Assembly: GCA_037623315.1 (NCBI GenBank)
Contig: JBBJJH010000008.1
Span: 62,001 to 126,000 of the forward strand
Direction: 5' to 3'
DNA: 64,000 nt
Source: Halanaerobiaceae bacterium ANBcell28
GTDB lineage: Bacteria > Bacillota > Halanaerobiia > Halanaerobiales > DTU029
Shown here: positions 18,056 to 26,019 of the stretch, one piece after another
How positions within the stretch are numbered: position 1 is the stretch's first letter
Layout: every line of letters starts with the position of its first letter
Program-made: the position numbers and the translations under genes
Notes under the pieces: model-generated
Database searches by the model: none
Seen by the model: the letters and a program-made list of their open reading frames with translations, nothing else
What the model was told of the DNA's origin: nothing

Positions 18056-18844
18056 TTAAAAAGAAATACCCCTGTAATTTTCTTCTTTGCTTTTCAAGTC
18101 ATATAAACTTGCTTTTGTACTTTTCTTTCTAATTATCTTGCCATCATATACTGGTATAAGATTATAATAATCTAACTTACTAGCAAACTTTATATCTTCT
18201 TCATATCCTAGTTCCAATAAATTTTGACCGTTTCTAGAGTGATAGAATAATTTAACTAACTCTTTATAAAGACTATTATCTTCGTATATTCTAGCTGCAG
18301 CAGTTGTCAGATCATCACCTTTCCAAGCTGATTGTTTAAGTAAATAACAAAAACGACCAGCTGAAACAAAGTCCTCTAAAGAAAAGGCACCATTACTTCC
18401 TGCACAAATAAGATATACATTCTCTCCTTTTTCCATTATCAACTCAGAGATTATCTTACTGTTTATTAAACTTCCCACTAATATTAAATTGCTTCTATCT
18501 ATTTTATTTAATACAGAAGTCCCATTACTTGTTTTAAATAAAATTGTCTTGCCCTTTAAAATAGGGTTTAAAAAACTTAAAGGAGAATTATCAAGGTCAA
18601 AGCCTGCAATCTTTCTACCTTTATCTTCACCAGCTAAAAGTAGATTATTTTTCTCTTTATGTTTATTATAATATTTAAGCAGTTCTTTCTTAGAACTAAA
18701 AGGAATAATAGAATCAATTCCATTAGAAAGTGCTGTAACAATCGTAGTGCTAGCTCTTAAAGCATCAATAACAACAACAGTCCTGTTACTAATTTTTTGT
18801 TTTTCTAATTCACCTGGGGTCAAAATAATTTTTACTTCTGGCAC
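18056..18844 (-). CDS. comB: 2-phosphosulfolactate phosphatase
   Basis: A 262-residue ComB family phosphatase that hydrolyses 2-phosphosulfolactate to sulfolactate. The start is a GTG whose first base is the last base of the comA stop codon (TAGTG), so translation is coupled. Recognisable features are VVVIDALRASTTIVTAL near the N-terminus (Mg-binding Asp) and CAGSNGAFSLEDFVSAG in the second half. In methanogens this step leads to coenzyme M; in Bacillus the product is sulfolactate. No later coenzyme M genes follow. Confidence 0.93.
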   Translation of the reverse strand: MPEVKIILTPGELEKQKISNRTVVVIDALRASTTIVTALSNGIDSIIPFSSKKELLKYYNKHKEKNNLLLAGEDKGRKIAGFDLDNSPLSFLNPILKGKTILFKTSNGTSVLNKIDRSNLILVGSLINSKIISELIMEKGENVYLICAGSNGAFSLEDFVSAGRFCYLLKQSAWKGDDLTTAAARIYEDNSLYKELVKLFYHSRNGQNLLELGYEEDIKFASKLDYYNLIPVYDGKIIRKKSTKASLYDLKSKEENYRGISF

Positions 18845-19695
18845 TATAAAACTCCCCTGGTATCTTCCACCACATTTTCTTTTAATAACTCTTTATCTAA
18901 TGTAGCTTTAAAAGTATCACCACGTAAGCCTCTTCGTAAAGATTCTAAAGCAAATACATCTTCAACTTGGATATTCCCCAGGTTAACATTGGCTCCAAGT
19001 CTTTCTATTAATAATACCTGCTGTTTTTTTAAAGGACTTTCCCAAATGATCTTTTCTTTACTTTCTCCAACAGCTAACATAATTTTCTCTAGACTCTCTA
19101 AATCTGCACTCCCATCTTCACTATATATTGAAACATCTTTGCCTGACTCTCTAGCTTCAATAATTACAAAATCAGAACCAGCTGATAAATCAAAGTTTAT
19201 TTGTTCAAGCATCTCATCTAAGGAAAGAGAATCATTTTTATCTTTCTTTCCAACCTCTGTTAAAACAATAAATTCTAATGACTTAGCCATCGCTATAGCT
19301 TCAGCTCTCAGTTTTGATGGAAAAGAAATTGTACCATCTGAAATTTCAATAGCTGTAAAACCTAACTCTTTGGCTCTAAACAAATATTTTTCTAATTTAT
19401 TTTGAATAAAAGCAATCTCAAATAAAGTACCTCCAGGATAAACATCAACCCCCGAATCCTTAATTATTGATATTTTCTTTTTTAAAACTTCCATTGGATA
19501 AATTAAAGAAGTACCAAAGGACAATTTATGGAAATCTATGTATTGAGAGTTTAGCTCTAAGAAATCATTTAAGCTATTGATGCCTAATCCTTTATCTATA
19601 ACCATAGTCAACCCATTTTCCCGGGGTTTCTCAACCCGCCCTACTATTGGCGATTTTAAACCTATCTCCCAGAAGCCACCAAATCTTTCTGCCAT
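18844..19695 (-). CDS. comA: phosphosulfolactate synthase
   Basis: A 283-residue ComA family TIM-barrel enzyme that adds sulfite to phosphoenolpyruvate to give (2R)-phosphosulfolactate. Visible family segments include KLSFGTSLIYP, YPGGTLFEIAF and GFTAIEISDGTI, which holds active-site residues. It shares one base with comB, making a two-gene unit. A bacterial comAB pair without ComC/D/E suggests sulfolactate, rather than coenzyme M, as the end product. Confidence 0.93.
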   Translation of the reverse strand: MAERFGGFWEIGLKSPIVGRVEKPRENGLTMVIDKGLGINSLNDFLELNSQYIDFHKLSFGTSLIYPMEVLKKKISIIKDSGVDVYPGGTLFEIAFIQNKLEKYLFRAKELGFTAIEISDGTISFPSKLRAEAIAMAKSLEFIVLTEVGKKDKNDSLSLDEMLEQINFDLSAGSDFVIIEARESGKDVSIYSEDGSADLESLEKIMLAVGESKEKIIWESPLKKQQVLLIERLGANVNLGNIQVEDVFALESLRRGLRGDTFKATLDKELLKENVVEDTRGVL

Positions 19696-19763
19696 AATAT
19701 CAACACCTCTTTTCTATAAATTTAGAACAATAATATCTTATGACTTTACTATAAAAAATGTGA

Positions 19764-19801
19764 AAAAGGGGCCACCTCTATGATGTGAGGTGACCCCTTT
19801 T
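19764..19801 (-). terminator. terminator of fructose-6-phosphate aldolase gene
   Basis: Arms AAAAAGGGG.CACCTC and GAGGTG.CCCCTTTT with one unpaired base per side and an 8-base loop. It lies 39 bases past the stop at 19840 with T-rich sequence following on the minus strand. Confidence 0.88.
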
Positions 19802-19839
19802 ATACTTTAAATAACTATATTAAACTGAGTTTATACTAA

Positions 19840-20484
19840 TTATGATCTACTTTCCCAATCAGCAATAAACTTTTCAATACCTTCATCGGTCTTTGGATGT
19901 TGTACCATGCTTTTGAATACATTATAAGGAATTGTTGAAATATGTGCACCAGACTTAGCTGCCTCAAGAGCATGGAAAGGATGGCGAATACTGGCAGCAA
20001 TAATTTCTGTATCAATATCAAACCAGCTAAAGATTTCAACAATATCTCTAACTAATTGCATACCATCTTGACTAATGTCATCCAATCTGCCTAAAAATGG
20101 ACTAACATAAGTAGCGCCTGCTCTTGCTGCCAATAATGCTTGATTTGCTGAGAAAACAAGAGTTACATTGGTTTTAATTCCTTCATCAGAAAGTATTCTA
20201 GCTGCTCCAAGACCAGCAGGAGTCATAGGAATTTTAATAACTACATTATCAGCAATAGCTGCTAGCTTGCGCCCTTCTTCAACCATTCCTTCAGTTTCAA
20301 GGCTAATAACCTCTGCACTAATTGGACCAGGTACCATATCAGTAATTTGTTTAATTACATCTTCAAACTCTACATCTCCCTCTTTAGCTATCAAACTAGG
20401 ATTAGTAGTAACACCTGATAAAATCCCCCAATCCTTAATTTCTCTAATCTCATCTAAATTAGCTGTGTCAATAAAAAACTTCAT
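19840..20484 (-). CDS. fsa: fructose-6-phosphate aldolase / short transaldolase (TalC family)
   Basis: A 214-residue small transaldolase-family protein. The Schiff-base lysine is Lys84 in VVIKIPMT. The family also shows FIDTAN at the N-terminus, SGVTTNPSL (22-31) and [11 protein letters not shown]. Members are either fructose-6-phosphate aldolases or true transaldolases. With zwf, gnd and pentose-feeding genes in the window, transaldolase activity in the pentose phosphate pathway is the likelier role. It is monocistronic, closed by a strong terminator. Confidence 0.92.
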   Translation of the reverse strand: MKFFIDTANLDEIREIKDWGILSGVTTNPSLIAKEGDVEFEDVIKQITDMVPGPISAEVISLETEGMVEEGRKLAAIADNVVIKIPMTPAGLGAARILSDEGIKTNVTLVFSANQALLAARAGATYVSPFLGRLDDISQDGMQLVRDIVEIFSWFDIDTEIIAASIRHPFHALEAAKSGAHISTIPYNVFKSMVQHPKTDEGIEKFIADWESRS

Positions 20485-20861
20485 ACTTTTGTCTCACTCC
20501 TATTTATTTATTTTTGCTTTGAAAAGCAAATATCTCAAAGATAAAAAAGCCATGCTCTAATATAGCTTTCCTATCTAATCAAGCAATTATTATAAATATC
20601 TAAAGTAAAATTTACCTAAACAATTGAGTATATCCATATTAAAATTTCATTCTAGCATATTTTCTGTTTATATTTTCCTAGCCATCCATAATTTATGCAT
20701 TGATTGCACTCCTAGCAGCACTTATAATATTAAATGTGCATATTACTTATGTTAGCTTATATATGTTTTGTAAGTCAACAAGATAGCTAAAAAGTAATCT
20801 ATCTAATCATATTAAATCATTTTATGTAATTTTTTTATTATGTTTAAAATATAGAAAGGAT
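20485..20861. other. divergent intergenic region
   Basis: About 377 bp between the divergently transcribed aldolase gene (minus) and GH18 gene (plus). It should contain both promoters, but the sequence is so AT-rich that none stands out. No ORF or structured RNA was recognised. Confidence 0.45.
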
Positions 20862-22094
20862 GTGGAGAAAATAGCTTTTTATAATAAATACAAAAAATAC
20901 ATTATAACTGTCCTGTTAATATTTATATTAGTACCTTTTTTCTTAATAACAACTAGTACCGTAATTTATAGTGCAAATCTAGACTGGGCTGAAAACCATC
21001 CCTGGATAAGAGGAGTATTACTTTTCCTAGTATCTATTATTATAAACAATTTTATCGGAGAAAACAAGGAAGAAGTTCCAGATGAGCCCATTTTTAATGA
21101 AAATTTTGACGAAAATATTGATGATATTCTAGATTACTCTACAAATGATAACAAACGTCGGGAAGTTTTAGGATTCCATGTAAACTGGCTAACACATGAT
21201 GCTAATTCATATGAAAATTTAAAAACATATAATGATCATATTGATATGGTAGCCCCTTTTTGGTACACCTTGATGCCTGATGGCTCAATTCAATCTAGAT
21301 ATGGTGGCTATCAACATGAAGTACACACCTTTGCCAGTGCTAATAACATCAAAATGATACCATTAATTAATAACAATCAAACAAATAATATGATTTTAGT
21401 AGATCCTGAAACAAGGAAAAAAGCTGTCAATAGCGTAGTAGAACTAGTTAAACAATACGATTTTGACGGAGTAAATATTGACTTTGAATTCATTCCACCC
21501 TGGACTCGAAACGGTTACACTGCATTTATGGAGAAACTATCTGAAAAGTTAAGAGAAATGGACAAACTAGTTACAATATCAGTTTTCCCAAAAATAGATG
21601 TTCCTTCAGATCTTCATGAAGCATATGACTATGCAGCTTTAGCTCCACTAATTGATAGAATGCTTATTATGACTTATGACCATCACTGGTCAACTGGACC
21701 TGCAGGTCCAATAGCACCAATTGATTGGGTAGAAAGAAATATTAAATACACTTTAGAATATATACCAGCAGACAAACTAATGTTAGGAATAGCTAACTAT
21801 GGCTATGATTGGTCTTCATCTTCAGAAAGAGCCCCTGATTTAAGTGAGAAAAGAGCACATCAATTAGCAAAAGAAATGGGCGTAGAAATACAATGGAATA
21901 ACGAATTCCAAACTCCCTACTTTAACTATATAGATGACAACGGTGAAGAACATGAAGTTTGGTTTGAAAACGGTAACAGTGCTGCCTTCAAATTTGATTT
22001 GGTAAATAAGTATGATTTAAGAGGTATTGGAATATGGCGCTTAGGAAACTCTGATGATAGATTCTGGAATAATGTAGAACGTATGCTAAGATAG
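20862..22094 (+). CDS. membrane-anchored GH18 glycoside hydrolase (chitinase/spore-hydrolase-like)
   Basis: A 410-residue protein with two hydrophobic N-terminal segments (about 13-33 and 50-66), an acidic linker to about 95 and a GH18 TIM-barrel domain from about 98 to the end. The signature DGVNIDFE at 202-209 contains the D-x-D-x-E catalytic set with Glu209 as proton donor. MTYDHHW and IGIWRLG are further GH18 landmarks. No LysM or S-layer domain is seen. The start is GTG, just after AGAAAGGA; an ATG two bases earlier is in another frame and stops at once. Likely substrate: cell-wall glycan or chitin. Confidence 0.88.
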   Translation: MEKIAFYNKYKKYIITVLLIFILVPFFLITTSTVIYSANLDWAENHPWIRGVLLFLVSIIINNFIGENKEEVPDEPIFNENFDENIDDILDYSTNDNKRREVLGFHVNWLTHDANSYENLKTYNDHIDMVAPFWYTLMPDGSIQSRYGGYQHEVHTFASANNIKMIPLINNNQTNNMILVDPETRKKAVNSVVELVKQYDFDGVNIDFEFIPPWTRNGYTAFMEKLSEKLREMDKLVTISVFPKIDVPSDLHEAYDYAALAPLIDRMLIMTYDHHWSTGPAGPIAPIDWVERNIKYTLEYIPADKLMLGIANYGYDWSSSSERAPDLSEKRAHQLAKEMGVEIQWNNEFQTPYFNYIDDNGEEHEVWFENGNSAAFKFDLVNKYDLRGIGIWRLGNSDDRFWNNVERMLR

Positions 22095-22102
22095 AAAAAT
22101 TA

Positions 22103-22137
22103 AGACAGGAGAACTTTGGAATAAGGTTCTCCTGTCT
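22103..22137 (+). terminator. terminator of GH18 gene
   Basis: A 12-bp perfect stem (AGACAGGAGAAC and its complement) with an 11-base loop, followed by TTCATT. It lies eight bases beyond the stop codon. Confidence 0.82.
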
Positions 22138-22153
22138 TTCATTCTATTATCAT

Positions 22154-22426
22154 CTATTTAACTATCTCTTTAACTAGATACATTACCTGCTGTCGATACA
22201 AAACAACTTCTAGTCTATGCGATTCCTCTAAAGCTTCTTCCAACACTTCTTCACTTACAGCTGCTTTTATCTCATAATGCATATTAATTTCTTCAAATAA
22301 TTCTGGTGGTGTAGCTTTCTTTGCTTTTAAACTAAGCTTGAAATCATCCCATTTTATTCCTATCTCTTGTAAGACAGGTTTTAAAAAATTATGATCTGTT
22401 AATATATTGCAGTAAGCGGACAGTTC
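22154..22426 (-). pseudogene. C-terminal fragment of an OsmC/Ohr-family gene
   Basis: An open frame of about 90 codons with no usable start. Its translation contains FLKPVLQEIGIKWDDF and LFEEINMHYEIKA, which match the second half of OsmC-like (redox, peroxide-detoxifying) proteins: the helix, the FEEINMHY strand and the following long helix. The N-terminal half, with the first catalytic Cys, is missing. The frame begins after a TGA and overlaps the last 28 bases of the ferredoxin-permease gene. The fragment suggests an osmC gene once completed this operon and lost its 5' half by deletion. Confidence 0.55.
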
Positions 22427-23103
22427 TCAATACTTTTTTTAATTAAATCTTTTGTAAACTCCTTATTAATAATCTCAGCCTTTCCATCTTTTAAAACAAA
22501 ATTCTCAGGAGCAACTCTTACACAGGCAGCACAGCCAATACAATACTCTTTTTTAATAGCCACCGTATTCTTAACGGATTCTTTATTCTTATCTAATTCA
22601 GGTATATCTTTTTTGCTTACAAAAAATCTTATTATATAAGACATAAGCATAATCGCAATTACAGTGGTTATCCATCTTGTAAACATAAATCTACCACCTA
22701 AAAACTTAGCCTCATTTATTAACATGGGGACCTTAATTACTGCCCAACTACTAATTATAATCACTATATTGGGGATGCTGGCTCCTTTATTCATCAAACT
22801 CTTACAGACCGGAAAAGCTGCATAAATAGGACCTTCAGAAAAACTCCCTAATAGGAAAGAGAAAAATACACCTTTTGCTCCAGAATCCTTTCCAAAATAT
22901 TTTACAATCACTTCCTTTGGTACCCAGACATTTATTAGAGAAGCCAAAATAAAAATAATCGGCATTATCTTAAGCATCTCAACAATATAATATCTACTAC
23001 TATTAAGGGATTCTAAAGCCTTATCTGTTTGAAAAATAAACAATCCTATATAAACTAAGAGTACTACTACAAGTAATTTATTTTTCATTAAAAACTTTTT
23101 CAT
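22399..23103 (-). CDS. half-size YraQ/DUF318-type permease with C-terminal ferredoxin domain
   Basis: A 234-residue fusion. Residues 1-165 form a half-length permease of the DUF318/YraQ type, with about four membrane spans and the SEGPIYAAFPVCKSLMNKGAS loop region typical of the family. Residues 185-234 are a single-cluster ferredoxin with C-x2-C-x2-C (CIGCAAC) and a final Cys in ENCPLTAI. It starts at the last base of the first half-permease gene, so the two are coupled and may form a heterodimeric transporter. A redox-active tail on a permease is unusual. The substrate is unknown. Confidence 0.8.
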   Translation of the reverse strand: MKKFLMKNKLLVVVLLVYIGLFIFQTDKALESLNSSRYYIVEMLKIMPIIFILASLINVWVPKEVIVKYFGKDSGAKGVFFSFLLGSFSEGPIYAAFPVCKSLMNKGASIPNIVIIISSWAVIKVPMLINEAKFLGGRFMFTRWITTVIAIMLMSYIIRFFVSKKDIPELDKNKESVKNTVAIKKEYCIGCAACVRVAPENFVLKDGKAEIINKEFTKDLIKKSIENCPLTAIY

Positions 23104-23585
23104 TATAATAACACCCCCATAATCATAGCTATCAGTATAGCAAAGACAAAACTTAATGCATTTCTACTTATAGCAAACTTTAAACCAAACTCTCTTCTCT
23201 CCAGAGGGAAAGTAACAAAACCTACCATAGTCAAAGTAGTAATAAATCCAGCAATAGGTATCAAGCTAGCACCCTGATCAACAAGAGAACCAGCCAAGGG
23301 AAAAGCCACAAATGCTGGAATCAAAGTAACTGTTCCTACAAGAGCTGATCCAATAGTAGAAAGCAATGTATTACTCTCTCCCATAAAACGCGATATTGTT
23401 TCAGTAGGAATAAAAGTGAGTACAAGACCTATCAATAGTAGTATTGCAATTAACTCACTTAGTAAATTCCCCATCATGCTTTTAGCACCTTTCATAGAAT
23501 CAAAAGTTTTCTTTTTATCCTTCACTAATGAAACTATTAATGAAACTAGAGTAATCACAGCAAAAATTAAAATTGTAATACTCAT
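23103..23585 (-). CDS. half-size YraQ/DUF318-type permease
   Basis: A 160-residue membrane protein with about four spans and the PAFVAFPLAGSLVDQGAS motif that parallels the second half-permease, so each gene encodes one half of the usual single-chain permease. The ATG at 23585 is preferred to one at 23603 because AAGGTG stands 9 bases before it. A TetR-type operator (23676-23695) lies about 90 bp upstream. It overlaps the following ferredoxin-permease gene by one base. The family is known; the substrate is not. Confidence 0.78.
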   Translation of the reverse strand: MSITILIFAVITLVSLIVSLVKDKKKTFDSMKGAKSMMGNLLSELIAILLLIGLVLTFIPTETISRFMGESNTLLSTIGSALVGTVTLIPAFVAFPLAGSLVDQGASLIPIAGFITTLTMVGFVTFPLERREFGLKFAISRNALSFVFAILIAMIMGVLL

Positions 23586-23675
23586 TTCATTTTCACCTTC
23601 CATTTCTTAAATTTTTAATCTAATACTAGCAAAAGAATATTTCTATTTTCAACAAGGGCGGGACAGCTTTCTTCA

Positions 23676-23695
23676 TTAAGTTAACGTTAACTAAC
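23676..23695. promoter_or_regulatory. TetR operator upstream of half-permease operon
   Basis: TTAAGTTAACGTTAACTAAC, containing the 14-bp palindrome AGTTAACGTTAACT (23679-23692). The same GTTAAC half-sites occur at the TetR gene's own promoter (24320-24341), and an identical 20-bp copy is at 25927-25946. Confidence 0.72.
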
Positions 23696-23703
23696 TAAAT
23701 TAC

Positions 23704-23729
23704 AAATAAAAGCTAATTAGCTTTTATTT
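23704..23729 (-). terminator. terminator overlapping the end of the TetR gene
   Basis: A 26-bp perfect palindrome with half-site AAATAAAAGCTAA that overlaps the tetR stop codon region and ends in T-rich sequence. It separates tetR from the permease promoter. Confidence 0.65.
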
Positions 23730-24302
23730 TAATATCTTAAATAATTCCTTACAAATCTCTTCAGCTTCCCCATCAAGACTAAATGAAAAATTATTAGCTC
23801 TCCAGTTTATTATCGAAACTCTGATTGCCCCCATATACAAACGAGCAAAAATTAAAGGGTTTACATCATCTTTAAACTCGCCTCTTTCTTGGCCTTTTTC
23901 TATAATTTTAAGTACTGTATTTTCCTTATCTTTTCTACACTCTTTTATCTTTTCTCCAATATCAGTGTACTCTCTAAATATTTCTTCCTGAAAAATAATA
24001 GCTGTCAGATATGGATTTTCCTCTAAGAAAGAAAACTGCCTCTCCATTATTATCTGTAGTAAATCAAATAAATTTCCTTCTGTATTTTCTTTCTTCCAAA
24101 AAGGCGTTTGAAAAATTAAGTCACTTAACTTATCTATAATTGCTTTTTTATTTTTAAAATGACGATATATAGCCGCTTCAGAAATATTAATTTTTTCTGC
24201 TATATTTCTAATACTTAAATTATAAAAACCTTCTTCATGAATTATTTTCAAAACAACATCAAGAATTTCTTTTCTTCTTTCTTCCGAGCTTAATCTTGCC
24301 AA
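23724..24302 (-). CDS. TetR family transcriptional regulator
   Basis: A 192-residue TetR-type repressor. The N-terminal helix-turn-helix (about residues 8-50) includes IRNIAEKINISEAAIYRHFKNK; the rest is the all-helical ligand-binding domain. TTG at 24302 is the likely start: GGGGTGG is 5 bases upstream and the protein then begins LARLSSEERRKEIL as usual for the family. A longer frame from ATG 24320 would swallow the ribosome site. The gene has its own promoter with an operator over the start point and precedes the half-permease operon, which it probably controls. Confidence 0.9.
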   Translation of the reverse strand: MARLSSEERRKEILDVVLKIIHEEGFYNLSIRNIAEKINISEAAIYRHFKNKKAIIDKLSDLIFQTPFWKKENTEGNLFDLLQIIMERQFSFLEENPYLTAIIFQEEIFREYTDIGEKIKECRKDKENTVLKIIEKGQERGEFKDDVNPLIFARLYMGAIRVSIINWRANNFSFSLDGEAEEICKELFKILK

Positions 24303-24319
24303 AATTCCACCCCATTTCA

Positions 24320-24341
24320 TTAGTTAACGAGTGTTAACTAA
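24320..24341. promoter_or_regulatory. TetR autoregulatory operator
   Basis: TTAGTTAAC-GAGT-GTTAACTAA inverted repeat, immediately downstream of the -10 box of the tetR promoter and therefore covering the start point. The GTTAAC half-sites equal those at 23676-23695 and 25927-25946. Confidence 0.72.
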
Positions 24342-24346
24342 TTTAA

Positions 24347-24375
24347 AATATATCACACCTTGACATATCTGTCAA
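24347..24375 (-). promoter_or_regulatory. promoter of TetR gene
   Basis: Minus-strand TTGACA (24370-24375), a 17-bp spacer and TATATT (24347-24352) match the vegetative consensus. The operator follows within six bases. Confidence 0.72.
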
Positions 24376-24606
24376 GCGCTTTTACATATATCATATCTCA
24401 TAAACTCTCCTTATAACTAAAAAAACGAAACTTACAATTATAGACTTTCTTCTCACATATAAGCTTACATTTTTTATGCATTATTATATATCTATTAAAT
24501 AATTTTATTAAACACTCATATATTTTGTATATCAGTATAATTTTTGTTTATTGCTAGATACTTATATATAGCTATGATACAATTAAAATACGAGGTGGTA
24601 ATATTT

Positions 24607-25113
24607 ATGGAAGAAGATTTGCAAAGAATTATGGACATATCAAAGTCTAAAGAAAAAGAAAATGAGGAATTTAGAATCTTCTTAAAGGGATGCAATCATC
24701 ATCAGGTTGATAAAATTGTACATGAGTTAAACATAAAATACTCAAAAGAAATTGATTGTACTAAATGTGCTAATTGTTGCAAGAAGTTAATACCCGCTTT
24801 ATCTTTAGATGAAACAAAGGATATTGCAAAATTTTTAACCCTAGATTATGATGAATTCTCAAAAAAATATATCGAAAGAGAAACAGCCGGGGGCTTTACC
24901 TTTCAAGGCAACTCTTGTCCTTTTCTCAGTGATAAAAAATGTTCAGTCTATGACTGTAGGCCCGAGGCCTGTAGTTCCTTTCCCCATTTGCATAAAGACA
25001 ATATTAATCACAGATTACTTAATATAATAAATAATAATCATCTTTGTCCTATTATCTTTAATGTTCTAGAAGATTTAAAAAGTATATTTTTGGACAAAGA
25101 AGATGCTGTTTAA
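24607..25113 (+). CDS. YkgJ-family cysteine-rich metal-binding protein
   Basis: A 168-residue protein of the YkgJ (zinc- or iron-chelating cysteine cluster) family. Cysteines are arranged as CTKCANCCKK near residue 49, then SCPFL, CSVYDCRPEACSSFP and a last Cys in HLCPI. The role of the family is not settled; metal chelation is inferred from the conserved cysteines. ATG 24607 is chosen over an upstream TTG at 24544 because GAGGTGG lies 8 bases before it. The next frame downstream, a cyclodeaminase-like gene, follows after about 40 bp and may be in the same transcript. Confidence 0.82.
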   Translation: MEEDLQRIMDISKSKEKENEEFRIFLKGCNHHQVDKIVHELNIKYSKEIDCTKCANCCKKLIPALSLDETKDIAKFLTLDYDEFSKKYIERETAGGFTFQGNSCPFLSDKKCSVYDCRPEACSSFPHLHKDNINHRLLNIINNNHLCPIIFNVLEDLKSIFLDKEDAV

Positions 25114-25156
25114 CAGGGTAATAAGCCCATGCTATATTTAAAGGAGTGATCTTATC

Positions 25157-25699
25157 TTAGTAAATAAATCCTTAAAAGAAATTACAAAAAGACTGGCTTC
25201 ACATAATCCTCCTGTTCCAGCAGGGGGGTCCACGATAGCTATTAATGGTCTCTTAGGACTCTCACTATTAAAACTAACATATGCTGTAAGCAAAAAAACA
25301 TGGGAGCAAGAACTTATTAATCAATTAAACACTGAATTTGCTATTGAGGATTCTTTTTTAAAAGCAGAAAATATCTTCATAAAAGCTATGGATGAAGATG
25401 CCATTGCTTTCAAAAAAAGCATTGAAAGCAAAGAGATTTTGAAAGATATAATAGAAATACCTTTAAGGATTGCAGGATCTTCAAAAAACTTGCATCAGCA
25501 AGCCAGTAAAATTGAACCCCATATAAAGAATACAGTTCTAGCAGATCATCAAATTGCTAAAGAAAATTTAATTTCAAGCATAAAGGGTGGAATCAATATT
25601 ATAGAGAGTAATTATAATTTTTTTGATAAAAACTCTGCTTATATCAGAGAAACAAAAAATAAGATTGAGAAGCTAAAAGAATATTTAAAGAAAAGGTAG
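25157..25699 (+). pseudogene. cyclodeaminase/cyclohydrolase (FTCD-C-like) family gene lacking a normal start codon
   Basis: The frame is open from 25142 and the homologous part begins about 25157 (about 180 residues). The early segment LASHNPPVPAGGSTIAINGLLGLSLLKLTY is split here as PVPAGGSTIAINGLLGLSLL, the glycine-rich folate-binding start of this family, and the helical remainder reads IAGSSKNLHQQASKI and IKGGINIIESNY. A good ribosome site (AAGGAGTG) precedes the frame, but no ATG, GTG or TTG is in frame near it; TTA (25157) stands where a TTG would be expected. The first in-frame ATG is 25388, deep inside the domain. It may be a one-base start mutation or a rare start. Confidence 0.6.
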
Positions 25700-25709
25700 G
25701 AGAGAATTT

Positions 25710-25935
25710 ATGCTATATAAAGAAGAAATTATCAATAAAATGAAAGAACACTTTGTTGGAGATAAGGAAAGGCAATCACCATTCCCCGGGAAATATTAAT
25801 ACATTTAATTTCAAGCTATTATATGATGCTGATTGGCTTGTAAACCTTCCCGGTGTACATGAGTTAGATAAAAAAAGTATTTTTTATTTATTCATATTTT
25901 TAGCAAGCTTTAAAGAATACATTTCTTTAAGTTAA
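25710..25935 (+). pseudogene. HD-domain hydrolase gene with internal deletion and frameshift
   Basis: The ATG at 25710 has TAGGAGAG before it and encodes a family-like N-terminus (MLYKEEIINKMKEHF) that leaves frame and stops at 25799. From about 25765 the next frame reads GNHHSPGNINTFNFKL and LYDADWLVNLPG, the C-terminal portion of the same HD-superfamily protein type. The central HD motif (roughly 90 codons) is missing, so a deletion joined the two ends out of frame near 25770. The tail also decays before the stop at 25935. Confidence 0.6.
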
Positions 25936-25946
25936 CGTTAACTAAC
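25927..25946. promoter_or_regulatory. orphan copy of TetR operator
   Basis: Exact 20-bp copy of the operator at 23676-23695, located at the end of the decayed HD gene. Only the 3' end of the thioredoxin reductase gene lies beyond, so it currently has no obvious gene to control. Confidence 0.65.
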
Positions 25947-26019
25947 ATTATACCTATATGAAGCGAATTTAGCTATGACATATATCACAAAACCAAAATA
26001 TATAAAACAAATTTAACTC

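Noticed and set aside
18056-19695. Coenzyme M pathway, methanogen-like
   Set aside because: Only comA and comB are present; the rest of the pathway is not in the window.
19836-20042. A 68-codon minus-strand frame inside the aldolase gene
   Set aside because: It is a shadow of the fsa gene in a different frame.
24361-24380. Catabolite (cre-like) site AAGCGCTT upstream of the TetR promoter
   Set aside because: The core is palindromic but the flanks fit the CcpA consensus poorly, and it is just upstream of the -35 box of a non-sugar gene.
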